In this document: piece after piece, positions 1-9,338 of the stretch | Layout: the number at the start of each line of letters is the position of its first letter | Position numbering within the stretch: position 1 is the stretch's first letter | DNA from: Jejuia algarum | Lineage (GTDB): Bacteria; Bacteroidota; Bacteroidia; Flavobacteriales; Flavobacteriaceae | DNA length: 64,000 bases | Direction: 5' to 3' | NCBI GenBank assembly: GCA_947495775.1 | Contig: CANMAQ010000019.1 | Location: 17,970-81,969, forward strand | Translations under genes and position numbers: made by a program | The notes under the pieces: model-generated | Told to the model about the DNA's origin: nothing | Seen by the model: the letters and a program-made list of their open reading frames with translations, nothing else | Databases searched by the model: none

Positions 1-2
1 CT

Positions 3-1601
3 AAAATTAACATTATTGACACACCTGGTCACGCCGATTTTGGTGGAGAAGTAGAACGTGTTTTAAACATGGCTGATGGTGTATTATTGTTAGTAGATGC
101 TTTTGAAGGGCCTATGCCACAAACACGATTTGTATTGCAAAAAGCAATTGATTTAGGTTTAAAACCTTGTGTGGTGGTTAATAAGGTTGATAAAGAGAAT
201 TGTACGCCAGATGAAGTACATGAAAAGGTATTTGATTTAATGTTTGAGTTAGGTGCAGAAGAATGGCAACTTGATTTTCCAACAGTTTACGGTTCGGCAA
301 AGAACAACTGGATGAGTGACGATTGGCAAAACCAAACGGAAAATATCGAGCCTTTATTAGATATGGTAATAGAGCACATTCCAGAACCAAAAATAGTTGA
401 AGGTACAACGCAAATGTTAATTACGTCTTTAGATTTCTCCTCTTTTACAGGACGAATTGCTATTGGGCGTTTAACCCGTGGTGCATTAAAGGTAGGTCAA
501 AACATTTCTTTAGTAAAACGCGATGGCAGCATTGTGAAATCTAAAATTAAAGAATTACATGTATTCGAAGGTTTAGGACGTCTAAAAGTAGATGAAGTTC
601 AAACGGGAGATATTTGTGCTATTGTTGGTTTAGAAGGTTTTGAGATTGGAGATACCGTTGCCGATTGGGAAAACCCTGAAGGGCTAAAAACGATAGCGAT
701 AGATGAGCCTACAATGAGCATGTTGTTTACAATTAACGATTCACCTTTCTTTGGGAAAGATGGAAAATTTGTAACGTCACGTCATATTAAAGACCGCTTA
801 ACTAAAGAGTTAGAAAAAAACTTAGCATTGCGCGTAGAAGAGACTGATAGTGCCGATAAATTTATGGTATTTGGTCGTGGAGTACTACACTTATCTGTTT
901 TAATTGAAACAATGAGACGTGAGGGCTATGAATTGCAAATAGGACAACCACAAGTTATCATAAAAGAAGTAGATGGTGTGAAATGTGAGCCTGTAGAAGA
1001 AATGACTATAGATTTACCTGAAACTGTATCTGGTAAGGCTATAGAAATGGTGACCATGCGTAAAGGTGAAATGTTAAGTATGGAAGCTAAAGGCGAGCGT
1101 ATGGTATGTGAATTTATTGTGCCTTCTAGAGGTATTATTGGTTTGCGTAACCAATTGTTAACTGCTACTGCTGGTGAGGCTATTATGGCGCACCGTTTTA
1201 AAGAATATCAACCATTAAAAGGTGGTATTCCAGAGCGTCAAAATGGAAGTTTAGTGTCCATGGAAAATGGACAAGCGATTCCTTATTCTATAGATAAATT
1301 ACAAGACAGAGGTAAATTTTTCGTAGATCCAGGTGAGGACATCTATGAAGGTCAGGTTATTGGAGAAAACTCTCGTGGCGATGACATGACTGTTAACGTG
1401 ACTAAAACTAAAAAGTTAAGTAACGTACGTTCTTCTGGAGCAGATGATAAGGCTAAGATTGTACCAGCTATCAAATTCTCTTTAGAAGAAGCTTTAGAAT
1501 ACATTCAAAAAGATGAATATGTTGAGGTAACTCCTAATCATTTAAGATTACGAAAAATATACTTGACAGAAGTAGAACGTAAAAGAAACAAATCTTTGTA
1601 A
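3..1601 (+). CDS. typA: Translational GTPase TypA/BipA, 5' end outside the window
   Basis: Ribosome-associated GTPase of the EF-G/LepA superfamily, involved in ribosome assembly and stress adaptation. The frame is open from base 3 and the window starts inside the G domain, at the G3 motif DTPGHADFGGE. By comparison with the family roughly the first 75 residues, including the P-loop, lie upstream. The visible part keeps the G4 motif NKVDK, a G5-like SAKNNW, the beta-barrel domain II, an EF-G III-like domain and the TypA-specific C-terminal region with the PSRGIIGLRNQ segment. The Met at base 69 is internal and not a start. A strong terminator follows, so typA probably ends its transcript here. 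Confidence 0.97.
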   Translation, partial: KINIIDTPGHADFGGEVERVLNMADGVLLLVDAFEGPMPQTRFVLQKAIDLGLKPCVVVNKVDKENCTPDEVHEKVFDLMFELGAEEWQLDFPTVYGSAKNNWMSDDWQNQTENIEPLLDMVIEHIPEPKIVEGTTQMLITSLDFSSFTGRIAIGRLTRGALKVGQNISLVKRDGSIVKSKIKELHVFEGLGRLKVDEVQTGDICAIVGLEGFEIGDTVADWENPEGLKTIAIDEPTMSMLFTINDSPFFGKDGKFVTSRHIKDRLTKELEKNLALRVEETDSADKFMVFGRGVLHLSVLIETMRREGYELQIGQPQVIIKEVDGVKCEPVEEMTIDLPETVSGKAIEMVTMRKGEMLSMEAKGERMVCEFIVPSRGIIGLRNQLLTATAGEAIMAHRFKEYQPLKGGIPERQNGSLVSMENGQAIPYSIDKLQDRGKFFVDPGEDIYEGQVIGENSRGDDMTVNVTKTKKLSNVRSSGADDKAKIVPAIKFSLEEALEYIQKDEYVEVTPNHLRLRKIYLTEVERKRNKSL

Positions 1602-1632
1602 GATTAGTTTAATAGTCATGCAAATGAAACTT

Positions 1633-1681
1633 ACAAGCTAGTGTTTGTTTACTTTAGTAAATAAATACTAGCTTGTTTTTT
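1633..1681 (+). terminator. Intrinsic terminator after typA
   Basis: A 10-bp perfect stem (ACAAGCTAGT with ACTAGCTTGT) is extended inward by further A-T pairs around G-T mismatches, and the 3' arm runs into six T residues. It lies 31 bases after the typA stop and separates typA from the glycan locus. Confidence 0.85.
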
Positions 1682-1724
1682 AGTTTAAAATCAACAGTTT
1701 ATAGCATGGTATTAGCTTAAGTTG

Positions 1725-1754
1725 TTGTGTAGTATCTCTTGTTTCGTATATTTG
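1725..1754 (+). promoter_or_regulatory. Bacteroidota-type promoter for the glycan locus
   Basis: TTG at 1725-1727, a 19-base spacer, then TATATTTG at 1747-1754, which matches the Bacteroidota -33 (TTTG/TTG) and -7 (TAnnTTTG) elements. It lies between the typA terminator and the first flippase gene. Transcription would start near 1760. Confidence 0.6.
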
Positions 1755-1816
1755 ATGCGTTAAAATTATACTAACTTTTTTGTTTTTTAGTTTTATAATT
1801 ATAAAGCACTGCTTTT

Positions 1817-3118
1817 TTGAAGAAATTAATACATTATATAAATACTCAGGTTTTAGTTAAAATCATGTCTTTAAAAACGGCTGCTGTTTTAACGAGAATT
1901 ATAGCAGGCTTATTAACATCTAAAGCGATAGCCATTTTTATAGGACCTAATGGTATGGCGCTAGTAGGGAATCTTAGAGACTTTGTGACGTCTGCACAAA
2001 CTGTAGCTACCTTAGGCTTTTATAAGGGTATCGTAAAGCAGGTGAATGCATTTAAGGATGACCTGGTACGCTTGAGTAAAACATTATCGACCGTATATTA
2101 CTTTGGGTTTTTTACAACCATTCTAGTTGCTTTTTTTTGTTATTTTCAAGCAGACTATATCAACGACTTGATATTTCCTACCTATAATAACTATATTTAT
2201 GCCATTAAAGTTTTTGCTATAGCACTACCTTTTTATGCTTTAAATATGTTCTCTTTTTCGATAATGAATGGATTTTCAAAGTATAAAATCTTAATTATTA
2301 TCAATATTATAGGTCAAATTCTAGGCTTATCGATTACACTTTTATTAATTGTTCAGAATAAATTAGATGGCGCTTTGATTTCTGTAGCCATTTCAGAATC
2401 TCTTATTTTCCTAATTACTTTAGTAGGGATTATTAATAGAAAAAGTTTTATCCCTTTAATAAGCGTTGAAAATGTAAGTTTTACATATTTGAAAAAATTG
2501 AGTTCTTACACAGGGATGGCCTTGTTTTCAACAATTATTTTACCTTTAGTTATTTTGGCGATACGTTCTCATGTTATTGATAATATAGGGTACAAAGAAG
2601 CGGGCTTCTGGGAAGCTATGCTTCGTATATCGAAGTACTATCTTATGTTAGTGAGTTCTTTACTAGGGCTCTATATTATACCGCGTTTTTCTCAAATACA
2701 TGACATCAAAGTCTTTAAAAAAGAGGTGTTTGGGTTGTATAAAACCATCGTTCCTATTTTTGCATTGGGTTTATTAATTATTTATGTATTGAAATCGGTG
2801 ATTGTAAGAGTCGTATTTACAGAAGAATTTGCTCCTGTGGAAGACCTGTTTTTTTGGCAATTATTAGGCGATTTTGTTAAAGTGTTGTCTATGATTATTT
2901 CGTACCAATTTCTAGCAAAAAAGATGTTTTGGCATTACGCCATAACAGAAGCTTTTTTAGTCGTAATTTTGTATACAACCAGCATTTATTTTATAAAAAC
3001 ATGTGGCGTAAAAGGCGCTGTAATTGGTCATTTTGTGAGTTACCTTATGTATTATGGAGTGATCTTACTTATCTTTGGAAGTTCTTTATTTGGGGTAGAT
3101 AGCACGAACTCAAAATGA
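1817..3118 (+). CDS. WzxE-like O-antigen/polysaccharide flippase (first copy)
   Basis: Polytopic inner-membrane protein of the MATE/MOP flippase superfamily, predicted to move undecaprenyl-linked glycan units across the membrane. Hydrophobic segments run through all 433 residues. The N-terminal pattern ILTSKAIAIFIGPNGMALVGN is WzxE-like in outline, and WQLLGDFVKV near the C-terminus matches the WzxE family motif closely. The listed start is TTG; an in-frame ATG at 1865 (residue 17) is an equally reasonable start just before the conserved block. It is followed after 39 bases by a paralogous flippase, then by a transferase and glycosyltransferases, so it belongs to a surface-glycan assembly operon. 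The exact substrate cannot be told from sequence. Confidence 0.85.
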   Translation: MKKLIHYINTQVLVKIMSLKTAAVLTRIIAGLLTSKAIAIFIGPNGMALVGNLRDFVTSAQTVATLGFYKGIVKQVNAFKDDLVRLSKTLSTVYYFGFFTTILVAFFCYFQADYINDLIFPTYNNYIYAIKVFAIALPFYALNMFSFSIMNGFSKYKILIIINIIGQILGLSITLLLIVQNKLDGALISVAISESLIFLITLVGIINRKSFIPLISVENVSFTYLKKLSSYTGMALFSTIILPLVILAIRSHVIDNIGYKEAGFWEAMLRISKYYLMLVSSLLGLYIIPRFSQIHDIKVFKKEVFGLYKTIVPIFALGLLIIYVLKSVIVRVVFTEEFAPVEDLFFWQLLGDFVKVLSMIISYQFLAKKMFWHYAITEAFLVVILYTTSIYFIKTCGVKGAVIGHFVSYLMYYGVILLIFGSSLFGVDSTNSK

Positions 3119-3157
3119 TGCTACTAAATAAACACATGTCTTTGTTTGTAAACTATA

Positions 3158-4444
3158 ATGACTAAGCTAAAACCATTTAAATTTAATTTATTATTTAAAG
3201 CCTCTTTTTATAATTTTATTATAATGGGAATTAAGGTGATATGTGGTCTTGTCTTATCTAAAGCAACGGCATTGTTTCTGGGGCCTTCAGGTCTTGCTCT
3301 ACTTGGTAATTTAAATAATCTTTCTAGAATGGCGTCTGGAGTTACTGCAGAAGGCTATCAAAACGGAACGGTTAGATATGTGTCTGAGTTTCATACAAAG
3401 CCAAAAACGAAAAAAGTATTATTAGCAACTGTTTTTCAGTTAAGTCTAGGGGTATCGCTAGTGCTTGCCTTGTTTTTTTGGGGGTTTTCTAAAACAATAA
3501 GTCTTTATTTATTTGATACCTATGAATATGCTTTGGCTGTTATCTGTTTAGGTATAGGCTTGCCTTTTTTGTCTATAAATCTTATCGTTATATTTATATT
3601 AAATGGAGAAGAAAACTATAAGAAATTAGTGGTCGTTAATGGAATACTAAGTTTAGTATCTATGCTTATAGCGGTTATAGTCATGTTTAAATATGATTTG
3701 TATACTGTGATGATAAGTGTTGGCTTAATTCCAATAGTTGTTTTTGGGTTTAATTACATCTGTTTGAGAGAGCAGAGATATATCTTTAAGTATATTTTTG
3801 AATTTAGATATTTTTCAATATCAGTTTTAAAAAAAATGAGTGCTTATTTTACCATGGCTGTTTATTCTGCAATTATAGTTTCTGTTAATTTAATCCTTGT
3901 ACGTAACCTAATAATTGAGAAATTAAGTATTGATGAAGCTGGATATTGGGAAGCCATGAATAAGATATCTTCTTTTTATGTGATGTTTTTTTTGAGCTTA
4001 ACTTCGTTTTATTTGTTGCCTCAATTTTCTAAAATTAATTCTGTAGATGCTTTTAAAATTAAAATAACGAACTTTTATAAACTCTGTATTCCTTTATTAT
4101 TAGTTTCTTTTACAGGTGTTTACTTTATGAGGTTTGTTTTGTTGGAAGTTTTTTTAAGTAAAGATTTCTTGCCTACATCTTCTTTATTTTTATACAGACT
4201 CATTGGAGATTTTATAAGTGTTTTATCTATTGCTTTGGTCAAACAGTTTCATGCTAAGTTGATGATTAAAGCCTATATTATTTGTAATGGAGCTTTAAAT
4301 GTATTGTACTTTTGTTTGAGTTATTGTTTTATAGATCGTTATGGACTTAATGGAGTTATGAAAGCTTATGCTTTAAGTTATTTACTTTACTTTATTTTAG
4401 TATTAATATTTATTTTGACCTATTTTAAGCGAAACTACAAGTAA
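3158..4444 (+). CDS. WzxE-like O-antigen/polysaccharide flippase (second copy)
   Basis: A second member of the same flippase family, 428 residues with about the same number of membrane segments. It shares the N-terminal LSKATALFLGPSGLALLGN block and the C-terminal YRLIGDFISVLS motif with its upstream neighbour, but the two proteins are clearly diverged, so this is not a recent duplication. The start is ATG. Its stop codon overlaps the next start in a TAATG junction, implying translational coupling to the transferase gene. Two flippases side by side suggest two glycan substrates or an obligate pair; the sequence does not decide between these. Confidence 0.85.
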   Translation: MTKLKPFKFNLLFKASFYNFIIMGIKVICGLVLSKATALFLGPSGLALLGNLNNLSRMASGVTAEGYQNGTVRYVSEFHTKPKTKKVLLATVFQLSLGVSLVLALFFWGFSKTISLYLFDTYEYALAVICLGIGLPFLSINLIVIFILNGEENYKKLVVVNGILSLVSMLIAVIVMFKYDLYTVMISVGLIPIVVFGFNYICLREQRYIFKYIFEFRYFSISVLKKMSAYFTMAVYSAIIVSVNLILVRNLIIEKLSIDEAGYWEAMNKISSFYVMFFLSLTSFYLLPQFSKINSVDAFKIKITNFYKLCIPLLLVSFTGVYFMRFVLLEVFLSKDFLPTSSLFLYRLIGDFISVLSIALVKQFHAKLMIKAYIICNGALNVLYFCLSYCFIDRYGLNGVMKAYALSYLLYFILVLIFILTYFKRNYK

Positions 4445-6009
4445 TGAACTCTATTTTTAAGTCTAATTCTCTGTCGTTATTTGTAGTGTTTTTCGCACCT
4501 GTTTTTTTAGCTTTTTTTCTTGAAGCATCTGCAGAAGGTATAATGAGCTATGGTATCTTACCTAACTTTTTTGAGAACGTACTATTTACAGTCGTTATAT
4601 TTCTTTGTGCACAACAGTTTATAACGTTCTATAAATATAATTTCTTGATTCACATTTTAATACTGTCTCATTATGTAGCTCTAATTGTTGAAGTGGGATT
4701 GTATTTGCTTTTTCAAATTAGAATGAATGCAGCTTATGTTCATGTTGTGTTAAACACAAATTTGGAGGAAGCAAGCGAGTTTACAAATGTTTATTTTCAA
4801 AGTAGACTGTTTTGGCTTGTTCTTTTTGTAGTACCAATAGGTCTTTTTTTTTCAAAGCAACAAAAGTTGTCAATACGATTTGATATAAAGCGCACATTAA
4901 AAGCCTTAATTATTTGTCTTTTAATTGCAGGCGCATTTAGATTTTTTCATTTGGGAAAGTGGAATTTGCCCTTTATTTCTACGAAGTCTTATTTTGAGTA
5001 TCGCGCACAAATTAAAGCCATAAATGAATTTAAAAATAAAACCATAAATCTAGAAGTAGAAACATTAAGCGCTAATAAAACTGTTGTTGTTATTGTTGGA
5101 GAGTCTACGGGGCGACAGCACATGAGTTTATATGGTTATAAAAACAAAACGACTCCTAAATTAGAGGCATTAAGTGATTCGTTGCTTGTTTACAATGATG
5201 TTATAAGCTCTAACGTGTACACAACAGGATCTATGTATGATATCTTAACTTTATCTAATTACGAAGATCCAGAACAAAGTATACCGCTTTTTAGTTATTT
5301 GAAAGCGGCAAATTATAAAGTGTTTTGGTTGTCAAACCAAAGAGCAGTAGGGTTTAATGATAATATGATATCAAGACTAGCTGCGTTAGCAGATGAAAGC
5401 GTGTTTTTAAGTCATAATGATTTTAGAAATAAAACATTATATGATGCTGTTTTATTAGATAAACTTGAAGAGAAATTAAAGGTAGAAGAAAAAAAAATTA
5501 TATTTCTTCATCTCATAGGAACGCATTACGATTATTCAAAACGTTATCCTGATACGTTTTCAATATTTGACACAGAACACGATACCCCTAAAGCGCGTAT
5601 TGTAGCAACATATGATAATGCTATTTTATATAATGATTTTATAGTTTCTGAAGTTATAAATAAGACAAAATATAAGGAGAAAAGCGCGGTACTGTATTTT
5701 TCAGACCATGGAGAAGAAGTTTTTGATAAAGCGAATTATTTTGGTCACTTTCAAAATAAACCTACAGTAGCTATGTATGAAATTCCTTTTTTGGTGTATT
5801 TATCTAAAGATTTTGAAAGCCCTAAAGATTTTGTCATTGATGTTTCTAGAAAATATATGTTAGATGACATGCCCCACAGTTTAATGCATTTAATGGGAAT
5901 TAAAAGTGAATTGCTTAAGGATTCAAGAAGTATATTTAGTGCGAAATTTGAAGATCGAAAACGAATGATTAATAAGGGATTAGAATTTGATGACTTTAAG
6001 TCTAAATAA
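4444..6009 (+). CDS. Membrane phosphoethanolamine transferase-like protein (EptA/CptA, sulfatase superfamily)
   Basis: Predicted inner-membrane transferase with a periplasmic alkaline-phosphatase-like catalytic domain. About five hydrophobic segments occupy residues 10-170. The catalytic domain starts with VVIVGEST (GEST at residues 219-222), followed by GRQHMSLYGY and TTP, which is the CptA/EptA nucleophile region; the Ser/Thr after Glu220 is the expected metal ligand and acceptor. DHGEE at 421-425 and FGHFQN downstream supply the other metal-site motifs. The start overlaps the preceding stop (TAATG). In this family the enzymes add phosphoethanolamine to lipid A or LPS core sugars. The neighbouring flippases and glycosyltransferases suggest a surface-glycan acceptor, which is inference. 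Confidence 0.85.
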   Translation: MNSIFKSNSLSLFVVFFAPVFLAFFLEASAEGIMSYGILPNFFENVLFTVVIFLCAQQFITFYKYNFLIHILILSHYVALIVEVGLYLLFQIRMNAAYVHVVLNTNLEEASEFTNVYFQSRLFWLVLFVVPIGLFFSKQQKLSIRFDIKRTLKALIICLLIAGAFRFFHLGKWNLPFISTKSYFEYRAQIKAINEFKNKTINLEVETLSANKTVVVIVGESTGRQHMSLYGYKNKTTPKLEALSDSLLVYNDVISSNVYTTGSMYDILTLSNYEDPEQSIPLFSYLKAANYKVFWLSNQRAVGFNDNMISRLAALADESVFLSHNDFRNKTLYDAVLLDKLEEKLKVEEKKIIFLHLIGTHYDYSKRYPDTFSIFDTEHDTPKARIVATYDNAILYNDFIVSEVINKTKYKEKSAVLYFSDHGEEVFDKANYFGHFQNKPTVAMYEIPFLVYLSKDFESPKDFVIDVSRKYMLDDMPHSLMHLMGIKSELLKDSRSIFSAKFEDRKRMINKGLEFDDFKSK

Positions 6010-6015
6010 AATATA

Positions 6016-7113
6016 ATGCGCAGTATAGTAATACTTATAGAAAAATTAAATGGAGGAGGTGCTGAAAGATCTGCGGGAGAATTATCGATGATTCTAGATG
6101 CGCTAGGATACAACGTAACTCTTATTACATTATTAGATGATATTGCGTATCCTTTTTCGGGAGATTTAATTAATCTTGGAAAAAACACTACTAAAGTATC
6201 TCGATTAGGGATCAAATTTCAAAAATACATAAGTTTACAGCGTGCGATTAGTAAGGGGAATTACCAATTGATATTAGATTTCAGATTAAAAGAAAACCCT
6301 TACAGGGAAGCCCTGTTAAATTATTTGGTGTTAAAAACTAAAGCAATAAATATGATAAGAAGTTATCATGTTAAATGGTACCTGTCTGGACCTGCATTTT
6401 TTTCAAAGTACTTATATAGAAATTATGTAGGAATAAATACGGTATCAGTAAAAATTCAAGAACATATAGAACATAGGTATGGTTTTAAGAATGTAAAAAC
6501 GATATACAGCCCAGTTCATCTTAATGAAATTAAGAAACAAGCAGCAGAAGATGCGGTGTTTTTAGATAGGTATGTAATAGCATTAGGACGTCTTGATGCC
6601 AATAAGCAATTTGATAAACTTTTAGATGCATATAATAACTCGGTGTTACATAAAGATGGTATTAAACTCTATATTTTAGGAAATGATCCTCAATGCGACT
6701 CTATAAAAGTATTGTTATTAGAGAAAATTAAAGCGTATAATTTAGAAGATAAAGTCCAGGTACTGCCATTCGCTAAAAATCCATTTCTCTACATGAAGCA
6801 TGCTTTGTTTTTAATTTTATCAAGTAAAAATGAAGGCTTACCTCGTGTGTTAATAGAGGCTTTAGCATGTGGTACCCCCGTAATCGCATTTAATTGCGAT
6901 TCTGGCCCTAGCGAGATTATATCTCACGAAAAAAATGGACTCCTTGTAGAGAATCAAAACTTCGTAGCTTTGACTAAAGCTCTAAATAGACTGTATACAG
7001 ATAAAGTGCTTTACGAGCAATGTAAACAACATTGTGATTTTACCCTAGATAAATTTTCGACAGATACTATTGGTAAACAATGGAAACATTATATCGATGG
7101 CATTTTAGGATAG
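6016..7113 (+). CDS. Glycosyltransferase family 4 (GT-B)
   Basis: A 365-residue GT-B glycosyltransferase that probably extends a lipid-linked oligosaccharide in the cytoplasm. The N-terminus has the KLNGGGAERSAGELS loop seen in GT4 enzymes. The C-terminal domain has a clear E-x7-E pair (Glu273 and Glu281 in NEGLPRVLIEALACG) followed by GTPVIAFNCDSGPSEII, which binds the nucleotide-sugar donor. It starts 6 bases after the transferase gene, so it is in the same transcript. Its 3' end overlaps the end of the convergent GT2 gene by 25 bases. Donor and acceptor are not predictable. Confidence 0.9.
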   Translation: MRSIVILIEKLNGGGAERSAGELSMILDALGYNVTLITLLDDIAYPFSGDLINLGKNTTKVSRLGIKFQKYISLQRAISKGNYQLILDFRLKENPYREALLNYLVLKTKAINMIRSYHVKWYLSGPAFFSKYLYRNYVGINTVSVKIQEHIEHRYGFKNVKTIYSPVHLNEIKKQAAEDAVFLDRYVIALGRLDANKQFDKLLDAYNNSVLHKDGIKLYILGNDPQCDSIKVLLLEKIKAYNLEDKVQVLPFAKNPFLYMKHALFLILSSKNEGLPRVLIEALACGTPVIAFNCDSGPSEIISHEKNGLLVENQNFVALTKALNRLYTDKVLYEQCKQHCDFTLDKFSTDTIGKQWKHYIDGILG

Positions 7114-8015
7114 TTTTTTTTAAACTTCAGATAGATATATTTTACAGGACTAAAGAATGCTGTAGGTAAATAATACTTTAACTTTCGAGTTAAGGTTAAA
7201 TTACTGGGATTTATTTTAGCTTTATAAAGCTTAACCTGTTTAAGATTACGTTCCATTTTATACAAAACAACAAGCTTAAAATAGATGAAATCAATGTAGG
7301 GCTTTAAAGTCGCAAAATTACCATTAGTTAAGTATTTCGAGTAATCTGGAAGTGACCTGTTACTGTTTTGGTTTGGCGTGGTTAGTTGTCCATCAGTCCC
7401 TGTAAGATAATATGCTTTAGGAAGAGCATAATGGATGAGTGAAAAATCACTAAAACATCTAATATTAAAATCTTCTTCTTCTCCATAATTTATAGACGTA
7501 TCAAACAGTCCCACTTTTTCAAATACCGTTTTGCTTATAACGATAGAACTGTAACTGAAAAGGCTATATTTTATAGAAAAGTAATTAGCGATTTTAGAAA
7601 CTTTATTAGTGGTAAAATCACTTTTATTTAAGTTGCTTGCCTCATGGGAGTAGATAAGAGCGCTTGGTGTCGCGAAAACATGAAAATTAGTATACCTACT
7701 AATAAGTTGGCTTATAGTGTATAAATAGTCTTCACACCATAAATCGTCTGCATCTAAAAAGGCTATGTAGTTATATTTAGAAGCATTAATTCCCGTGTTT
7801 CGAGCAGCAGACAAACCTGAATTGTCTTGATTGATAATTCGCAGCGTATCACTTTTATAAGGCTTTACAATATCTAAACTCCTGTCTGTACTGCCATCAT
7901 TAACAATAATAACTTCAAAATTTACATACGATTGCTTTAAAACACTGCGAAGTGTGGTTTCGATATAACGTTCTTTATTGTATAAAGGAATCACAACAGA
8001 AAAGTAAGGCTTCAT
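7089..8015 (-). CDS. Glycosyltransferase family 2 (GT-A)
   Basis: A GT-A transferase with the canonical N-terminus FSVVIPLYNKE, the nucleotide-binding NDGSTD and the metal-binding DADD at about residues 90-95. I placed the start at 8015 rather than at the more upstream ATG (8087), because MKPYFSVVIPLYN is the normal family N-terminus and the longer version would overlap the divergent gene. It is the only gene of the glycan locus on the minus strand; its tail overlaps the end of the GT4 gene by 25 bases. The resulting protein is 308 residues. The sugar transferred is unknown. Confidence 0.9.
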   Translation of the reverse strand: MKPYFSVVIPLYNKERYIETTLRSVLKQSYVNFEVIIVNDGSTDRSLDIVKPYKSDTLRIINQDNSGLSAARNTGINASKYNYIAFLDADDLWCEDYLYTISQLISRYTNFHVFATPSALIYSHEASNLNKSDFTTNKVSKIANYFSIKYSLFSYSSIVISKTVFEKVGLFDTSINYGEEEDFNIRCFSDFSLIHYALPKAYYLTGTDGQLTTPNQNSNRSLPDYSKYLTNGNFATLKPYIDFIYFKLVVLYKMERNLKQVKLYKAKINPSNLTLTRKLKYYLPTAFFSPVKYIYLKFKKNYPKMPSI

Positions 8016-8026
8016 TAAAAACAACG

Positions 8027-8053
8027 TTGGTTTGCGTAAAAATACTATTTTTG
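8027..8053 (+). promoter_or_regulatory. Possible promoter for the third glycosyltransferase
   Basis: TATTTTTG at 8046-8053 fits TAnnTTTG. A TTG at 8027-8029 lies 16 bases upstream, slightly closer than usual. It sits in the 65-base spacer between the divergent GT2 and the gene starting at 8081, where a promoter is needed because that gene cannot be read from the inverted GT2. Confidence 0.4.
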
Positions 8054-8080
8054 ACTTCCAATCTAAACTTTTAATTTTTA

Positions 8081-9190
8081 ATGTCAAGAAAAGAATTGCA
8101 GATTATAGCATTCAATAATCCCTACCCAGCTAATTATGGTGGCGTTATTGATATATTTTATAAAATTAAGGCATTATCTGAATTAGGAGTTAAGATCCAT
8201 TTGCATTTTTTCACGGAAGACCGTAATGATACTTCGGGCCTTGACGTCTATTGCGAAACGATCTACAAGTATGAGAAAGATAATGCCTTATGGTTCCATT
8301 TATCTAAGCTTCCTTTTTGTGTCAAGTCTCGACAATCTAAGGTACTATTGAGAAATGTAAAAAGATTGAATTGTCCTATTCTTTTCGAATCCATAAGAAC
8401 GACAGGCATATTAAAAGATCACCACTTTAAACATAAAGTAGCAGTAAGATGTCATAACATAGAGCACGAATACAGTTGGGGTTTGTACAAGAGTGAAACG
8501 AATCGTTTTAAAAAATGGGCATTTGCTCTAGAAGCCTATAAGTTGAAATGGTATGAGAAGTATTTAGAAAAAGCAGATTATTTGTTTTTATTATCGCATA
8601 ACGAATTTAATTATTTTGACACCCGTTTTACTAATAAAGCGGTCTATATTCCTGTGTTTCATGAGCATGAGACCGTTTTAGGTAAAGAAGGTTTTGGCGC
8701 TTACGCATTGTATCATGGCGACCTTTCTGTTGCCGATAATATTAAATCGGCATTATTTATTATAGATGTTTTTAAAACCTTAAAAAAGCCTTTGGTTATA
8801 GCTAGCTCTATTAAGGTTAAAGTGCTTTTAGAGGCTATAGATACGTGTAAAAACATCAAGTTTCACCAAGTGAATAGTAATGCAGAATTGAATACGTTAA
8901 TCGAAAATGCACATATAAATACATTATTTTCATTTCAAAAATCGGGTACAAAATTAAAAGTATTCAATGCCCTTTACAAAGGCAGACATTGCATCTTAAA
9001 CGACAATATGGTAGACGATCCAGAAATTTTAAACGAATGTGTCGTTGTAACTACGACCCTAGAGTATCAAACAGCAGTAAAACACTTGTTTACAAAGGAA
9101 TTTAAGCACGCGCAGTCTAGACAAAACGCTTTATTGCGCTATAATTCTAAAGCGAACGCCCAAAAGATTGTAGAGGTTATGGGGTTGTAG
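8081..9190 (+). CDS. Glycosyltransferase, GT-B/GT4-like
   Basis: A 369-residue protein opening with LQIIAFNNPYPANYGGVIDI, a typical GT4-like N-terminal loop. It continues with a donor-domain segment ALYHGDLSVADN and a SGTKLKVFNALYKGRHCI segment in the position where GT4 enzymes carry their nucleotide-sugar-binding helix. The classical E-x7-E pair is not obvious, so the assignment is to the fold and not to a specificity. It is divergently placed from the GT2 gene. It is the last glycan gene before a change of function at 9.3 kb. Confidence 0.8.
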   Translation: MSRKELQIIAFNNPYPANYGGVIDIFYKIKALSELGVKIHLHFFTEDRNDTSGLDVYCETIYKYEKDNALWFHLSKLPFCVKSRQSKVLLRNVKRLNCPILFESIRTTGILKDHHFKHKVAVRCHNIEHEYSWGLYKSETNRFKKWAFALEAYKLKWYEKYLEKADYLFLLSHNEFNYFDTRFTNKAVYIPVFHEHETVLGKEGFGAYALYHGDLSVADNIKSALFIIDVFKTLKKPLVIASSIKVKVLLEAIDTCKNIKFHQVNSNAELNTLIENAHINTLFSFQKSGTKLKVFNALYKGRHCILNDNMVDDPEILNECVVVTTTLEYQTAVKHLFTKEFKHAQSRQNALLRYNSKANAQKIVEVMGL

Positions 9191-9338
9191 TTAAAAACAT
9201 TTGTATATGATTGTAAAATAGGTGTTTATTGTTTTTTAATCGTATTTAGTTACAGGTGTTTTGTTTTTTTATAGATATGTAACATTTTACATGATTCTTA
9301 GTCTTACAAATAAATGTAATTAATCTAAAACTAAAATC

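Noticed and set aside
5751..6215. Minus-strand ORF of 154 codons across the transferase/GT4 junction
   Set aside because: Antisense to two clear genes; no domain or conserved motif.
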